Positions 16,778 through 25,730 of a DNA stretch of 64,000 bases are shown piece by piece. A program made the translations under genes and the position numbers. The stretch comes from Phytoamicus setariae (GTDB lineage: Bacteria; Pseudomonadota; Alphaproteobacteria; Rhizobiales; Rhizobiaceae): the NCBI RefSeq assembly GCF_016722925.1, contig NZ_JAEQNC010000005.1, forward strand, positions 62,001 through 126,000. The letters are read 5' to 3'. Under the pieces are notes generated by a model. It saw only the letters and a list, made by a program, of their open reading frames with translations, was not told the origin of the DNA and ran no database searches. Position 1 is the first letter of the stretch. Each line of letters opens with the position of its first letter.

Positions 16778-17220
16778 TCTTAATCCCCTTTTCCGCCGCC
16801 TTGAAAGGTTGCAAGCTCCCTATCCGGCCAGGATCCAGCTGTTACCTGATTTGGAGGTTGCCATGGAATGGTTAACAAATTCTGATTCACCCTGGCAAGA
16901 TGTATCGGAATTGTTAATTAAATTTCCCAGCCCCCTGATTTTCATCACAATTTCTTATACAGAACTCTTAACAGTTCACATTAACAAACTGCATCAACCG
17001 ACTCCTTAGACTCATGCTTTGCCGAATTGTTGTGAACTTTCTCCGGCATTTACCGACCCTTAAATGATCGTCGTTATCATTAACGATGCCCGTAAATGAA
17101 AGGTTACCGTCGTTAGAAATTCGTTAACGTCGGTGAACTTTTTTTTGGCACGCTATGAAAGCGGCGCCAAAACGGGTTGTTCCTGTTAACCGGGGTCTCG
17201 CTATCCACGGAGTATTGCGT
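16778..17220. promoter_or_regulatory. AT-rich divergent regulatory region with CtrA-site candidates
   Basis: This 443-base gap between ctrA and the fliJ-like gene has no convincing gene. It holds the half-site TTAACCAT on the minus strand (16868-16875), TTTA-N7-TTAA at 17049-17063, and TTAG-N7-TTAAC at 17113-17128. The last lies about 95 bases before the fliJ-like start. Many further TTAA words occur without correct spacing. Confidence 0.55.
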
Positions 17221-17565
17221 ATGAAGTCGCGTGAGAGCCTAGTACGTCTGAAGGAATTCCAACTGAGGGAAAAACGCCGTCAGTTGAAACAGCTTCAGAT
17301 GATGATGGCCGAGTTTGAGCGTATGGCAAAGGATCTGGAAAACCAGATTGTCTACGAAGAGAAGAAGTCGGGCATCACCGATCCCAGCCACTTCGCCTAT
17401 TCGACCTTTGCAAAAGCCGCCCGACAGCGGTCCGACAATCTGCAGGTCTCCATTAAGGAATTGAAGGTGCAGCAGGATGCCGCAGAGGCAACTGTCGATG
17501 AATTGCAAGCCGAGTTTGACAAGGCCTCTGCAATCGAAGAACGGGATATGAGATTGCGCGCCTGA
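17221..17565 (+). CDS. FliJ-like flagellar export chaperone
   Basis: The 114-residue product is almost entirely alpha-helical with two heptad-repeat stretches (about 1-50 and 70-112), the form of FliJ, which assists the flagellar export ATPase FliI and escorts chaperones. The start SRESLVRLKEFQLREKRRQL is similar to rhizobial proteins annotated as FliJ beside ctrA. The ATG at 17221 has GGAG eight bases upstream; the longer option from 17155 adds a basic stretch. No other flagellar gene is in the window, so the call rests on size, helical character and position. Confidence 0.65.
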   Translation: MKSRESLVRLKEFQLREKRRQLKQLQMMMAEFERMAKDLENQIVYEEKKSGITDPSHFAYSTFAKAARQRSDNLQVSIKELKVQQDAAEATVDELQAEFDKASAIEERDMRLRA

Positions 17566-17600
17566 CAGCGCGCTGAGTTCTCGCTCCACCGCATTGCCGG

Positions 17601-17620
17601 AGCCTCGCATATGCGAGGCT
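17601..17620. repeat. Perfect 20-bp palindrome
   Basis: AGCCTCGCATATGCGAGGCT equals its own reverse complement. It lies 36 bases after the fliJ-like stop codon. It could form a tight hairpin in RNA or be a dimeric protein site. Confidence 0.7.
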
Positions 17621-17656
17621 GAAGGCGTGTGGCCTAACAGATGCCGTCAACCAACG

Positions 17657-17686
17657 AGGGCCTCGCTACTGAGCTAGCGGGGCCCT
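17657..17686 (+). terminator. Terminator hairpin downstream of fliJ-like gene
   Basis: AGGGCCTCGCT (17657-17667) pairs with AGCGGGGCCCT (17676-17686), 11 pairs with one T-G, around an eight-base loop. The following T content is weak. Confidence 0.6.
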
Positions 17687-17988
17687 TGTCATTGACAGGA
17701 TTGCTGTTGTGTCTCCACCGCCCGATTGCAAGCGCTTGGTTCCGAATCAAGACAATCACGAGGCTGTGTGACGCGTAGTTTCGCCGAGTGAACGACTAGG
17801 CGCAGACGTGTCGGAAATCGGGTGTCCGCCCCCGCATTATTATTCGTGATTTTTATATTAGATTTTACTGATGTACATTCGCTGATGCGGGCGAGGATGA
17901 CCTCACCGATATCGAATTTCTTCTCGTCAATTACGCTAGCAACGAGAACTGCCTTCTCTTTGTCGAACACAGCAGAGGACGCAAGGCC
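17687..17988. other. Intergenic stretch before small RTX gene
   Basis: About 300 bases between the terminator and the RTX gene. The section around 17835-17880 is AT-rich, unlike the flanks, and could hold the RTX promoter, but I see no clear -35/-10 pair. A 93-codon minus frame here looks like chance. Confidence 0.4.
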
Positions 17989-18630
17989 ATGGCGACCATT
18001 CGGGGCAACAGCAACGGCAACAACCTCTTTGGCACATCCGCGAGTGACAACATCTTCGGTCTGGCGGGAGATGATTTCCTCTTCGGCAATGCTGGCAACG
18101 ACACGATGGACGGTGGCGCAGGCGACGACGAGCTAAACGGCGGCACTGGAAACGATCACATGACCGGCGGCCTGGGCGATGATGTCCTGAGCGGTGCGGC
18201 GGGCAACGACAATATCACCGGCGGCGTCGGATCGGATAACCTGATTGGCGGCGCGGGAAACGATACGTTGAACGGTGCCAAGGACGACGACGTTCTCTCT
18301 GGCGGCCTGGGCAAAGACATTCTAATCGGAGGCGAGGGTACGGATGTGATGACGGGAGGCCTGGGCGACGATGTTTTCCGCTTCGTTCCTGGCAAGCAGA
18401 CTCCGACCGGTGTTGTAAATGCCGACATCATCACCGATTTCGAACAGATCGCCGGCGCCGGTGGTGACGTCCTGCAACTACCGACGGGCTCGTCCATCGA
18501 CTTCTCGTTCCAGATCGTCAGTATGGGCGTTTCTTCTTGGTTCATTCAGTATTCAAGAAATGCAGGTGCCGATTTTGGTTTCGTTGTCCTCAACGGACTG
18601 ACGACTGCGCCAGATATAGAATTCGTATGA
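17989..18630 (+). CDS. Small RTX repeat protein
   Basis: The 213-residue product is mostly RTX nonapeptide repeats. From about residue 8 to 125 there are roughly twelve units of the form GGxGxDxL (for example [40 protein letters not shown]), then a C-terminal export domain with ADIITDF and DVLQLP. There is no signal peptide. It would fold on calcium outside the cell after type I secretion. The ATG at 17989 has GAGGA eight bases upstream. It lacks an enzymatic N-terminal domain, so it is a pure repeat protein. It shares only the RTX part with the larger protein at 4277-6145. Confidence 0.88.
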   Translation: MATIRGNSNGNNLFGTSASDNIFGLAGDDFLFGNAGNDTMDGGAGDDELNGGTGNDHMTGGLGDDVLSGAAGNDNITGGVGSDNLIGGAGNDTLNGAKDDDVLSGGLGKDILIGGEGTDVMTGGLGDDVFRFVPGKQTPTGVVNADIITDFEQIAGAGGDVLQLPTGSSIDFSFQIVSMGVSSWFIQYSRNAGADFGFVVLNGLTTAPDIEFV

Positions 18631-18777
18631 GCTTGCGGGCTCCGAAGCGGCAAGACATCGATACGCCAAGCGCTCGGCCAAAGCATATTGCCCGACTGAA
18701 TGACGGCCTCAGCCTTTCGGGCCCGCCAACTGGCGTTGTCAGACGATCCCCTTTTATGCGCGGCTACCATGCGCGGT

Positions 18778-18806
18778 GCGGCAAAGCCTGCTGCTTTGCC
18801 GCTTTT
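18778..18806 (+). terminator. Rho-independent terminator of small RTX gene
   Basis: GCGGCAAAGC (18778-18787) pairs perfectly with GCTTTGCCGC (18793-18802) around a five-base loop, followed by TTTT on the plus strand. It is about 150 bases beyond the RTX stop. Confidence 0.75.
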
Positions 18807-18820
18807 GCCTGCAATTCTGC

Positions 18821-19744
18821 TCAGCCCTTCGCGAGTAGCGCTTCGACTTCCGCCCGCGAAGGCATGGAGGGCGCGGTGCCCGGCCGGGTGACGGAAATGC
18901 CCGCCACGGCCGAACCGAAACGCACGGCATCCACCGGCGCCGTACCGCGGGCTATGGCTGCTGCAAAGCCACCATTGAAGGCATCGCCCGCGCCGGTCGT
19001 CTCGACGACTGGCCCGGCCTTGAAGGCTGGGACCAGCACGCTCTCCGTCCGGCTGTGATACAGTGCACCCATAGCACCCAGGGTGATGATCGCGGTCTTG
19101 ACGCCCATGTCCAGCAGCTTGTCGGCGGCAACTTTCGCCTGATCGACATTGGTAACCGGCAGCCCCGTCAGGATTTCAGTTTCCGTCTCATTCGGCGTGA
19201 CATAGTCGCAAAGCGCAAAGACTGCGGCGTCGAGCTTCTGGGCCGGAGCTGGATTGAGGACGGTCGTCGCTCCGCCTGCCCGCGCGATCTCCAGCGCTCG
19301 TACCGCCGCATCAAGTGGCTGTTCGAGCTGCGTAACGAAAACCTTGGCCGACCCGATCAACTCGGCATTCGCATCCATGTCGGCCGGCGAAATGGTCGCA
19401 GCCGCGCCAGGCGCAACGATGATGGCATTGTTGCCCGTACCTTCCTCGATAAAGATATAGGCCGCGCCGGTGTAGCTGGATGGATCCTGGGTGACAGCCG
19501 GGGTCACCCCCGCCTCCTTCCAGGTCTTCAGCGCCATGTCCGCAAAGGCGTCCTTGCCGAGCTTCGACAGGAAAGCCGTGTCGCCGCCAGCTTTCGCTGC
19601 GGCAACCGCCTGGTTGGAACCCTTGCCGCCCGGTCCGAGCGCGAACCCGTTGCCGAGCAGGGTTTCGCCCATTTTGGGCTGACGGCTGGCGCGATAGGCG
19701 GTATCGGCGACAAACACGCCGAGAATAACAATGTCGTGCTTCAT
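18821..19744 (-). CDS. rbsK: Ribokinase (PfkB family sugar kinase)
   Basis: The 307-residue protein has both PfkB signatures: GPGGKGSNQAVAAAKAGG near residue 38-55, which binds sugar and is the ribokinase type, and TTGAGDAFNGGFA near 245, with the catalytic Asp. VVETTGAGD and LGAMGALYH contribute the ATP site. It phosphorylates ribose or a related sugar at the 5-OH. It follows fucU after 12 bases, and fucU follows the ABC ATPase, so the three form a minus-strand operon divergent from the binding protein and permeases. Ribose itself is not certain as substrate. Confidence 0.9.
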   Translation of the reverse strand: MKHDIVILGVFVADTAYRASRQPKMGETLLGNGFALGPGGKGSNQAVAAAKAGGDTAFLSKLGKDAFADMALKTWKEAGVTPAVTQDPSSYTGAAYIFIEEGTGNNAIIVAPGAAATISPADMDANAELIGSAKVFVTQLEQPLDAAVRALEIARAGGATTVLNPAPAQKLDAAVFALCDYVTPNETETEILTGLPVTNVDQAKVAADKLLDMGVKTAIITLGAMGALYHSRTESVLVPAFKAGPVVETTGAGDAFNGGFAAAIARGTAPVDAVRFGSAVAGISVTRPGTAPSMPSRAEVEALLAKG

Positions 19745-19756
19745 GGCAAACCCGCC

Positions 19757-20212
19757 TTACTTCGCATCCGGCGGAATGACGCCCTTGGTCAGCACGAAGC
19801 AGCCATAAAAGCGCCGCTCGCCGGTCTGGACGACGCAGTAAGCCTTCTTGGCCACTTCGTAGAAATCGAACCGCTCGACGGCCACCAGCGGCCAGTGCTT
19901 GCCCTCGGCCTTGTCGATCGCCGCCTGCACTTCCTGCTGCACGACCGGAACCTCGTCGGGAGAACCGACGACTTCCATGCGTTGCGCGGCATTATCGATG
20001 AAAGTATCGAGTGGCATCAATGACAGAATGGCTGCGGCAGCCTCGGCCGATGTCGTGTTCTCCATCCTGAGCAGGCTGCCGTAGGTGGTCTGTTGCGCAA
20101 CCGAATCAGACGGAAAGTTAAGGTCCGACAGCACGAGATAGTCGCCATGGCCCATGGCCTTGAGCGCATAAAGAACATCCGCGTTGAGAAGCGGCGAAAT
20201 ACCCTTGAGCAT
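19757..20212 (-). CDS. fucU: RbsD/FucU family sugar mutarotase
   Basis: The 151-residue protein belongs to the decameric RbsD/FucU family, which interconverts sugar anomers. The catalytic His lies in MGHGDYLVLSDLNFPS, and the start MLKGISPLLNADVLYALKAMGHGD is of the FucU subtype (L-fucose mutarotase) and not of RbsD. The C-terminal Tyr/Cys block is FYGCFVLTKGVIPP. It sits between an ABC ATPase and a ribokinase. A fucose- or pentose-like substrate for the transporter is suggested. Confidence 0.88.
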   Translation of the reverse strand: MLKGISPLLNADVLYALKAMGHGDYLVLSDLNFPSDSVAQQTTYGSLLRMENTTSAEAAAAILSLMPLDTFIDNAAQRMEVVGSPDEVPVVQQEVQAAIDKAEGKHWPLVAVERFDFYEVAKKAYCVVQTGERRFYGCFVLTKGVIPPDAK

Positions 20213-20266
20213 TGTTTCCTCCCTGAATGAAAAGGCTCCCCCGAAGGAGAGCCAGTAACGCCCGGC

Positions 20267-21328
20267 TCAGATTCGCTTGCCGGTTGTGCCGTCGAAGAGA
20301 TGGGCTACATCCTTGCGCGGCCTGAGCTTGATCGTTTGCCCTGGCGAGAAATGGTGCCGTTCGCGGAACAGCGCCAGGATATCCTTGCCGCCGGCTGTGG
20401 TGAACACCATGGTCTCCGAACCGGTTGGTTCGACCACGCCGACCTTCGCTTCGAAGCCGTCGTCGGCCAGCTCGAGGTGCTCGGGGCGGATGCCATAGGT
20501 GACGTCCTGGCCATCGGTGACCGTATGGTGTGTACCCGCAGGCAGCAGCACATCGCCCGCCTGGACGAAGATCTCACCATTGACGATCTTCGCCTTGCCC
20601 TTGATCAGGTTCATCGACGGCGAGCCGATGAAGGTGGCGACGAACAGGTTGGCAGGGTTGTCGTAGAGTTCGAGCGGCGCACCGATCTGCTCCACGTGCC
20701 CGTCCTGCAGCACGACGATACGGTCGGCCATGGTCATGGCCTCAACCTGGTCGTGCGTCACATAAACAGTCGTGGTCTTCAGGCGCTGGTGAAGCTCCTT
20801 GATTTCCGTACGCATCTGCACGCGCAGCTTGGCATCGAGATTGGACAGCGGCTCGTCGAAAAGGAAGACCTGCGGGTTGCGCACGATCGCACGGCCCATC
20901 GCCACGCGCTGCCGCTGGCCGCCTGAAAGCTGGCGCGGATAGCGGTCGAGATAGGGCGTCAGGCCCAGAATGCCTGCCGCGGACTTCACACGCTCTTCGA
21001 TAACCGCTGGTTCGGTTTTCTTCAGCTTAAGCGAGAAAGCCATGTTCTCCCGCACCTTCATATGGGGATAAAGTGCATAGGACTGGAACACCATGGCAAT
21101 GTCGCGATCCGACGGTGGCACGTTGTTGACGACCCTGTTGCCGATCGAGATATTGCCACCGGTGATGCTCTCGAGGCCGGCTATCATCCTAAGAAGCGTT
21201 GATTTTCCGCAACCGGACGGACCGACCAGAACAACGAACTCGCCGTCCGCAATGTTGATGTCGACACCATGAATGACATTCACAGCACCATAAGCCTTGC
21301 GCACATCCTTAACCAGAACCTGAGACAT
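20267..21328 (-). CDS. Sugar ABC transporter ATPase (UgpC/MalK type)
   Basis: The 353-residue protein has a full ABC ATPase: Walker [10 protein letters not shown] near residue 37, Q-loop, signature [15 protein letters not shown] near 135, Walker [14 protein letters not shown], and H-loop [13 protein letters not shown]-terminal TOBE/MalK regulatory domain (about 240-350) includes GIRPEHLEL. All motifs are canonical, so a homodimer should work. It is the energy unit for the divergent binding protein and permeases at 21787-25657, which have no ATPase of their own. Confidence 0.95.
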   Translation of the reverse strand: MSQVLVKDVRKAYGAVNVIHGVDINIADGEFVVLVGPSGCGKSTLLRMIAGLESITGGNISIGNRVVNNVPPSDRDIAMVFQSYALYPHMKVRENMAFSLKLKKTEPAVIEERVKSAAGILGLTPYLDRYPRQLSGGQRQRVAMGRAIVRNPQVFLFDEPLSNLDAKLRVQMRTEIKELHQRLKTTTVYVTHDQVEAMTMADRIVVLQDGHVEQIGAPLELYDNPANLFVATFIGSPSMNLIKGKAKIVNGEIFVQAGDVLLPAGTHHTVTDGQDVTYGIRPEHLELADDGFEAKVGVVEPTGSETMVFTTAGGKDILALFRERHHFSPGQTIKLRPRKDVAHLFDGTTGKRI

Positions 21329-21786
21329 CTACCCTCCCCGAATTATCGCCGCGCTACAAATCTAGACCGTGCCGCAATTGCATTTTCAACAAAGGGTTGC
21401 ACAACGTCCGACCTGTGACTTCTGATGTCGCGCCGGTCGCATAAGTGCAAAGGCGCATGCTTCATTTTTCCTCTAGCGGAGGCCACAAACGTTGTCTACT
21501 TATTTTGCAGTCTAGCCCCCATGCGCCGCATCATTCTAATATTGCAACGCAATATACATCCGGGGAAAAAGGCGATTGACGCATGTTGCCCGAAGGTTTT
21601 ACTTTTATGCCTGTCGGACGGGATTGTTTATTTCGAACCGGCGCAAACAATTGCAAGCACTGTCCTTAACGATGGCGATAAAATACAATTTGCGTCGGGC
21701 GTGATTGCCGTGCAAGACTGCAACACAATGGCGGGGAGACTGGGAGTAAGATCTCCGTTTGAGCAACCATTACGGGAGGTAAAGGC
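21329..21786. promoter_or_regulatory. Divergent control region of sugar ABC transporter, with inverted repeat
   Basis: This 458-base gap separates the ATPase and binding-protein genes. It contains ATATTGC-AAC-GCAATAT at 21539-21555. The same half-site returns as a longer palindrome at 23509-23532. A 121-codon plus-strand frame inside the gap lacks any family features and is taken as chance. Confidence 0.55.
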
Positions 21787-23448
21787 GTGAAAACTGAAAT
21801 TTATGAACTTTTGGCCCAGAAGGCAATCAGCCGTCGCAACCTGATGAAGGGCGCCGCAAGCGTCAGCGCCATGGCGATGGCCGGACCGGCATTCATGGGC
21901 ATGGCGACACCAGCGCTCGCCGATGCCGATCTGCGCAAGGCAATCCTGCAGGTTCCGGGCGTCGGCAAGGGCTCCCCGACCGACGCTGACTGGCAGAAGG
22001 TCGGTGAAATGTGCCTCGGCGCCACCAAGGCGAACGTCAAGGAAGGTGAATTCAAGGGCGTCGAGCTGTCCTTCATGGGCCTCAACAACCAGAACCTTCA
22101 TAACGTGCTGTTCCGCGGCCTGCTCAAGGCTTGGGAAGACTATACCGGCGCCAAGATCAACTGGATCGACCTGGCGCAGGCTGACTACAACGCCCGCCTG
22201 CAGCAGTCGATCGCCACCGGCACCGTCGATTTCGACATTCTCGAAATGGGCGCACCGTTCGAAGGCGATGTCTGCGGCAAGGGTCTCGCATCCGTGATGC
22301 CGGATTGGGTCAAGGCCCAGATCGAGATGGACGACTACGTCGGCTACCTGCAGGCGCCGGTCGGCACCTGGGATGGCAAGACCTACCGCGTCTCCGTCGA
22401 CGGCGACTGCCACAACTTCAACTACCGCACCGACGTGTTCTCGTCCGCTGACCTGGCCAAGGCCTGGAAGGACGAAGGCCATCAGGGCGAGTGGGCTGTG
22501 CCGAAGACCTGGCAGCAGGTTCAGGAAGCCACCAAGTTCCTCAAGGGCAAGCAGCACGACGGCATGGACGTCTATGGCTACCTCGACGCCCCCAAGGGTT
22601 GGGGCGGTTTCGGCTTCTACTTCCTTGCCAGCCGTGCGACGGCTTACGCCAAGCACCCGGACGACAAGGCATGGCTGTTCGACGCCGATACCATGAAGCC
22701 GCGCATCAACAACCCGGCCTGGGTTCGCACCATTCAGGACGTCATCGACGCCCTACCGTCCGAACCGGCCGACCAGCTGAACGCCGACCCCGGCACGACT
22801 GCCTTCCAGCAGTTCCTCGCCGGCACCGGCTCGATGGTTTCCTGGTGGGGTGACGTTGGCTCGATGGCCAAGACCTCTGACAGCTCGGTCATCGGCGACA
22901 CATGCGGCTTCTCGATCCTTCCGGGTTCCGACGACGTCTACAACTCCAAGACCGGTCAGTGGGACAAGCTGGCATCCGGCCCGAACTATGCTCCGAACAT
23001 GGCATATCTCGGCTGGGGCGTTTACGTCATGTCCCGCGTCGATTCCGACCCCGTCAAGCAGAAGGCCGCCTGGTCTGCTGCTGCCCATCTCGGCGGCAAG
23101 GACATCTCGCTGTGGACTTCGGCATATCCGTCGGGCATGCAGCCTTACCGCAACTCCCACTTCAACATTCCTGAGTGGGTCGAGGCAGGCTACGACGAGG
23201 CGTTCATCACGTCCTACCTGAATTCGGAAAAGGACTCCTACAACCATCCGAACGCAGCCATCGAACCGCGTATCCCGGGCATCTTCTCGTACTATTCGAT
23301 CGCGGAAGACGAACTGTCCAAGATTTTCGCTGGCCAGATGACGGCTCAGGAAGGCGCCGACAAGATCGCCGCTGCCTGGGAAAAGCTGACCGACCAGATC
23401 GGTCGCGAAAAGCAGATCGCTCTCTACAAGGCTTCTCTGGGCCTTTAA
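21787..23448 (+). CDS. ABC transporter substrate-binding protein, Tat-type signal
   Basis: The 553-residue protein is a cluster-D-like extracellular sugar-binding protein, larger than the usual 400-430. The N terminus has SRRNLMKGAASVSAMAMAG, a twin-arginine signal with a hydrophobic stretch, so it is probably folded before export. The mature domain has many Trp and aromatic residues (NPAWVRTIQDVIDALP, GWGGFGFYFLAS) as in carbohydrate binders. The GTG start has GGAGGT at the proper distance. It is followed by a hairpin and then two permeases, a common arrangement giving excess binding protein. The ligand is unknown. Confidence 0.92.
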   Translation: MKTEIYELLAQKAISRRNLMKGAASVSAMAMAGPAFMGMATPALADADLRKAILQVPGVGKGSPTDADWQKVGEMCLGATKANVKEGEFKGVELSFMGLNNQNLHNVLFRGLLKAWEDYTGAKINWIDLAQADYNARLQQSIATGTVDFDILEMGAPFEGDVCGKGLASVMPDWVKAQIEMDDYVGYLQAPVGTWDGKTYRVSVDGDCHNFNYRTDVFSSADLAKAWKDEGHQGEWAVPKTWQQVQEATKFLKGKQHDGMDVYGYLDAPKGWGGFGFYFLASRATAYAKHPDDKAWLFDADTMKPRINNPAWVRTIQDVIDALPSEPADQLNADPGTTAFQQFLAGTGSMVSWWGDVGSMAKTSDSSVIGDTCGFSILPGSDDVYNSKTGQWDKLASGPNYAPNMAYLGWGVYVMSRVDSDPVKQKAAWSAAAHLGGKDISLWTSAYPSGMQPYRNSHFNIPEWVEAGYDEAFITSYLNSEKDSYNHPNAAIEPRIPGIFSYYSIAEDELSKIFAGQMTAQEGADKIAAAWEKLTDQIGREKQIALYKASLGL

Positions 23449-23472
23449 GATCTGATCTGAAACGCATATAAA

Positions 23473-23503
23473 GGGCTGGCGACGGCGAAAACGCCGCCAG
23501 CCC
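23473..23503 (+). terminator. Intercistronic hairpin after binding-protein gene
   Basis: GGGCTGGCG (23473-23481) pairs with CGCCAGCCC (23495-23503), with an inner GCG-AAAA-CGC. The downstream T-run is weak. It may act as a partial terminator or RNA stabiliser that favours binding-protein expression. Confidence 0.55.
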
Positions 23504-23508
23504 GATTT

Positions 23509-23532
23509 CGTATATTGCGGGGGCAATATACG
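23509..23532. promoter_or_regulatory. Inverted repeat CGTATATTGC-N4-GCAATATACG
   Basis: Ten perfect base pairs flank a GGGG spacer. It lies 40 bases before the first permease gene and repeats the half-site ATATTGC seen at 21539-21555 upstream of the binding-protein gene. A regulator site is the simplest reading. Confidence 0.5.
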
Positions 23533-23572
23533 ACCGACACTCAGCAGCATTCACCACGGGACTAACGTTTGC

Positions 23573-24697
23573 ATGGCAAGCAATTCTGACTTGATGATCG
23601 ACCGGCTCTATACGGTCAGCACCGACGCCGATGTTCCGGCCGGGCGAAAGCAACTGGGCCGCCTGATCTTCTGGGCGGCGACGCTGCTTCTCGTCGGCTC
23701 CTTCATTCTGGAGTTGCTCTACAAGCTGGGAATGATTTCCGTCGGCTTCGAAAACTGGCGGCCAGTGCTTTACGCGGTCATTCTCTGGTCTCTGGCGCTT
23801 GGCCTAACGCAGGTGATGATCAAGGGTGAGGCCGGCAAGAAACTGCTTTTCGTGCTCCCGGCATTCCTGTTCACCGTATTCATGGTGATTTTCCCGACCA
23901 TTTTCGGGCTCTACATCGCATTCACCGACTGGAATCTTTCCTCGTTCGACGGCCAGCATTTCAATGGCACCGACAATCTCGTCGCCATGTGGCACGATCC
24001 TTACTTCTGGAACGCGCTACTCAACATGGTCTACTATGTTCTGGCGATCATCGTCGAATACGCCATCGCTTTCGGCCTGGCACTGCTGCTGAACGCCGAG
24101 ATCCGCGCGCGCAAATTCTTCCGCGTGGCGTTCCTGCTGCCGTTCATGCTGAGCCCCGTCGCCGTATCGTGGATGGTCGGCAAGTCGCTTGCCGAATACC
24201 GGTTCGGACCGCTGGCGTCGTTCGCCCGCTTCCTTGGCTGGGACCAGCCCGCCTTCTTCACCTCGCCGATCATCGCCCGTATCTCGATGATGGTGATGGA
24301 CGCGTGGACCTATATCCCATTCATGCTGATCATGCTGCTGGCCGGTCTTCAGGCCATGCCAAAGGAAGTCCAGGAAGCCGCCCGCGTCGATGGCGCCACC
24401 GGCTGGCAGGCTTTCTGGAAGATCACCTTCCCGCTGATGCTGCCGGTCTCCATCACCGCCATCATCTTGCGCGTCATCTTCAAGCTCAAGCTCGCCGACA
24501 TCGTCATCAACGTGACCTCGGGCGGCCCCGGCGGCGCGACGGACACGGTCACCAGCTTCATTTTCCGGGAGTACCGCGAACGCTCGAATGTCGGCTACGG
24601 GACGATGCTCGCCTTTGTCTACCTGGTGCTTATCATCCTGTTCGTTACCGGACTTCTGAAAATTGCAAGTCGCTGGAACACCAGCGGCCAGGACTGA
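23573..24697 (+). CDS. Sugar ABC transporter permease (MalF-like)
   Basis: The 374-residue integral membrane protein belongs to the MalF/UgpA permease family. The EAA loop that contacts the ATPase is EAARVDGATGWQAFWKITFP near residue 265. Two extra N-terminal helices (about 27-50 and 60-80) precede the common six-helix core, so it is about 70 residues longer than typical; MalF proteins with extra N-terminal helices are known. It pairs with the next gene. Confidence 0.92.
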   Translation: MASNSDLMIDRLYTVSTDADVPAGRKQLGRLIFWAATLLLVGSFILELLYKLGMISVGFENWRPVLYAVILWSLALGLTQVMIKGEAGKKLLFVLPAFLFTVFMVIFPTIFGLYIAFTDWNLSSFDGQHFNGTDNLVAMWHDPYFWNALLNMVYYVLAIIVEYAIAFGLALLLNAEIRARKFFRVAFLLPFMLSPVAVSWMVGKSLAEYRFGPLASFARFLGWDQPAFFTSPIIARISMMVMDAWTYIPFMLIMLLAGLQAMPKEVQEAARVDGATGWQAFWKITFPLMLPVSITAIILRVIFKLKLADIVINVTSGGPGGATDTVTSFIFREYRERSNVGYGTMLAFVYLVLIILFVTGLLKIASRWNTSGQD

Positions 24698-24727
24698 CGC
24701 GGATCGATTGAAACAGGAACTTTTGAC

Positions 24728-25657
24728 GTGACGAGCCTTACCGAAACCATCCGCGCTGCCGATGCTTCCAACAGCAGCGAGGCAACCGCGAAGTTCTATT
24801 TCAGCCGCTTTTTCATCTACGGCGCGCTAACGCTGTGGACGATTGTCTGCCTGTTCCCACTCTACTGGACAGTCACGACTTCGTTCAAGGTGGCCCGTGA
24901 TGTGCAGAAGGGCGCCATCATCCCCTGGGTCGGCTACCAGCCAAACTGGCTGGGATGGCGTTCGCTGGGCCTGTCGCCGGACACGCTCTTTGCACCGTCC
25001 ACAGTGCGCGACGAATTCCTCAAGCGCTTCCTCAACAGCGTCGTGACCTCGGTCAGCGCCTCGCTCCTGGCCGTGCTGATCGGATCGCTCGCCGCCTATG
25101 GCCTCAGCCGCTTCTCCTACAAGATCGGCTGGATGCGCAACAAGGACATCTCCTTCTTCTTCCTGTCGCAGCTGATCCTGCCGCCGGTGGTGCTGGCGCT
25201 GCCGTTCCTCGTGCTGTTCAAGGAACTGGCACTGCTCGATTCCACCATCGCGCTCATCATGCTTTATACGCTGATGGTGCTGCCGATCGTCATCTGGATC
25301 ATGCGCGACCAGTTCGGCGGCATACCGATCGAGCTTGAGGAAGCTGCGCTTGTCGATGGCCTCTCCATCTGGGGTGCTTTCTTCCGCATCGTCTTTCCGC
25401 TTGCCGCCCCGGGTATGGTCGCCGCCTTCATCCTGGCACTGGTTCTCTGCTGGAACGAGTACTTCTTCGCGGCCCTGCTGACCGCCACCCACGCCAAGAC
25501 CGTGCCGGTCATGGTGGCCAGCCAGACGGGTTCGCAAGGGATCAACTGGTGGGCGATGGCAGCACTATCGACGGCCGCGATCACACCTCTGGTGGTCATC
25601 GGTATCTTCCTCGAGCGCTACATCATCAAGGGCATGACCGCGGGTTCGGTGAAATAG
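24728..25657 (+). CDS. Sugar ABC transporter permease (MalG-like)
   Basis: The 309-residue protein has six predicted membrane helices and the EAA loop EEAALVDGLSIWGAFFRIVFP near residue 200, ending in the MalG-type tail ERYIIKGMTAGSVK. It is the second half of the permease pair. The start is GTG at 24728, 30 bases after the first permease. A strong terminator follows the stop, closing the plus-strand transport operon. Confidence 0.93.
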   Translation: MTSLTETIRAADASNSSEATAKFYFSRFFIYGALTLWTIVCLFPLYWTVTTSFKVARDVQKGAIIPWVGYQPNWLGWRSLGLSPDTLFAPSTVRDEFLKRFLNSVVTSVSASLLAVLIGSLAAYGLSRFSYKIGWMRNKDISFFFLSQLILPPVVLALPFLVLFKELALLDSTIALIMLYTLMVLPIVIWIMRDQFGGIPIELEEAALVDGLSIWGAFFRIVFPLAAPGMVAAFILALVLCWNEYFFAALLTATHAKTVPVMVASQTGSQGINWWAMAALSTAAITPLVVIGIFLERYIIKGMTAGSVK

Positions 25658-25687
25658 CCGCCACCAGCCATCAAAGCAGAATTTTTG

Positions 25688-25718
25688 AACCGGCCGCCGC
25701 GAGGCGGCCGGTTTCGTT
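25688..25718 (+). terminator. Rho-independent terminator of sugar transport operon
   Basis: AACCGGCCGCC (25688-25698) pairs with GGCGGCCGGTT (25703-25713) around a GCGA loop, followed by TTCGTTT. Confidence 0.75.
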
Positions 25719-25730
25719 TATGCTGTACGC

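Noticed and set aside
16968-16985. TTAA...TTAAC pair upstream of ctrA as a CtrA box
   Set aside because: The spacing is nine bases, not seven, so it does not fit the consensus.
21425-21790. 121-codon frame in the ABC divergent region
   Set aside because: No family similarity, no ribosome-binding site of note, overlaps the binding-protein start and the likely promoters.
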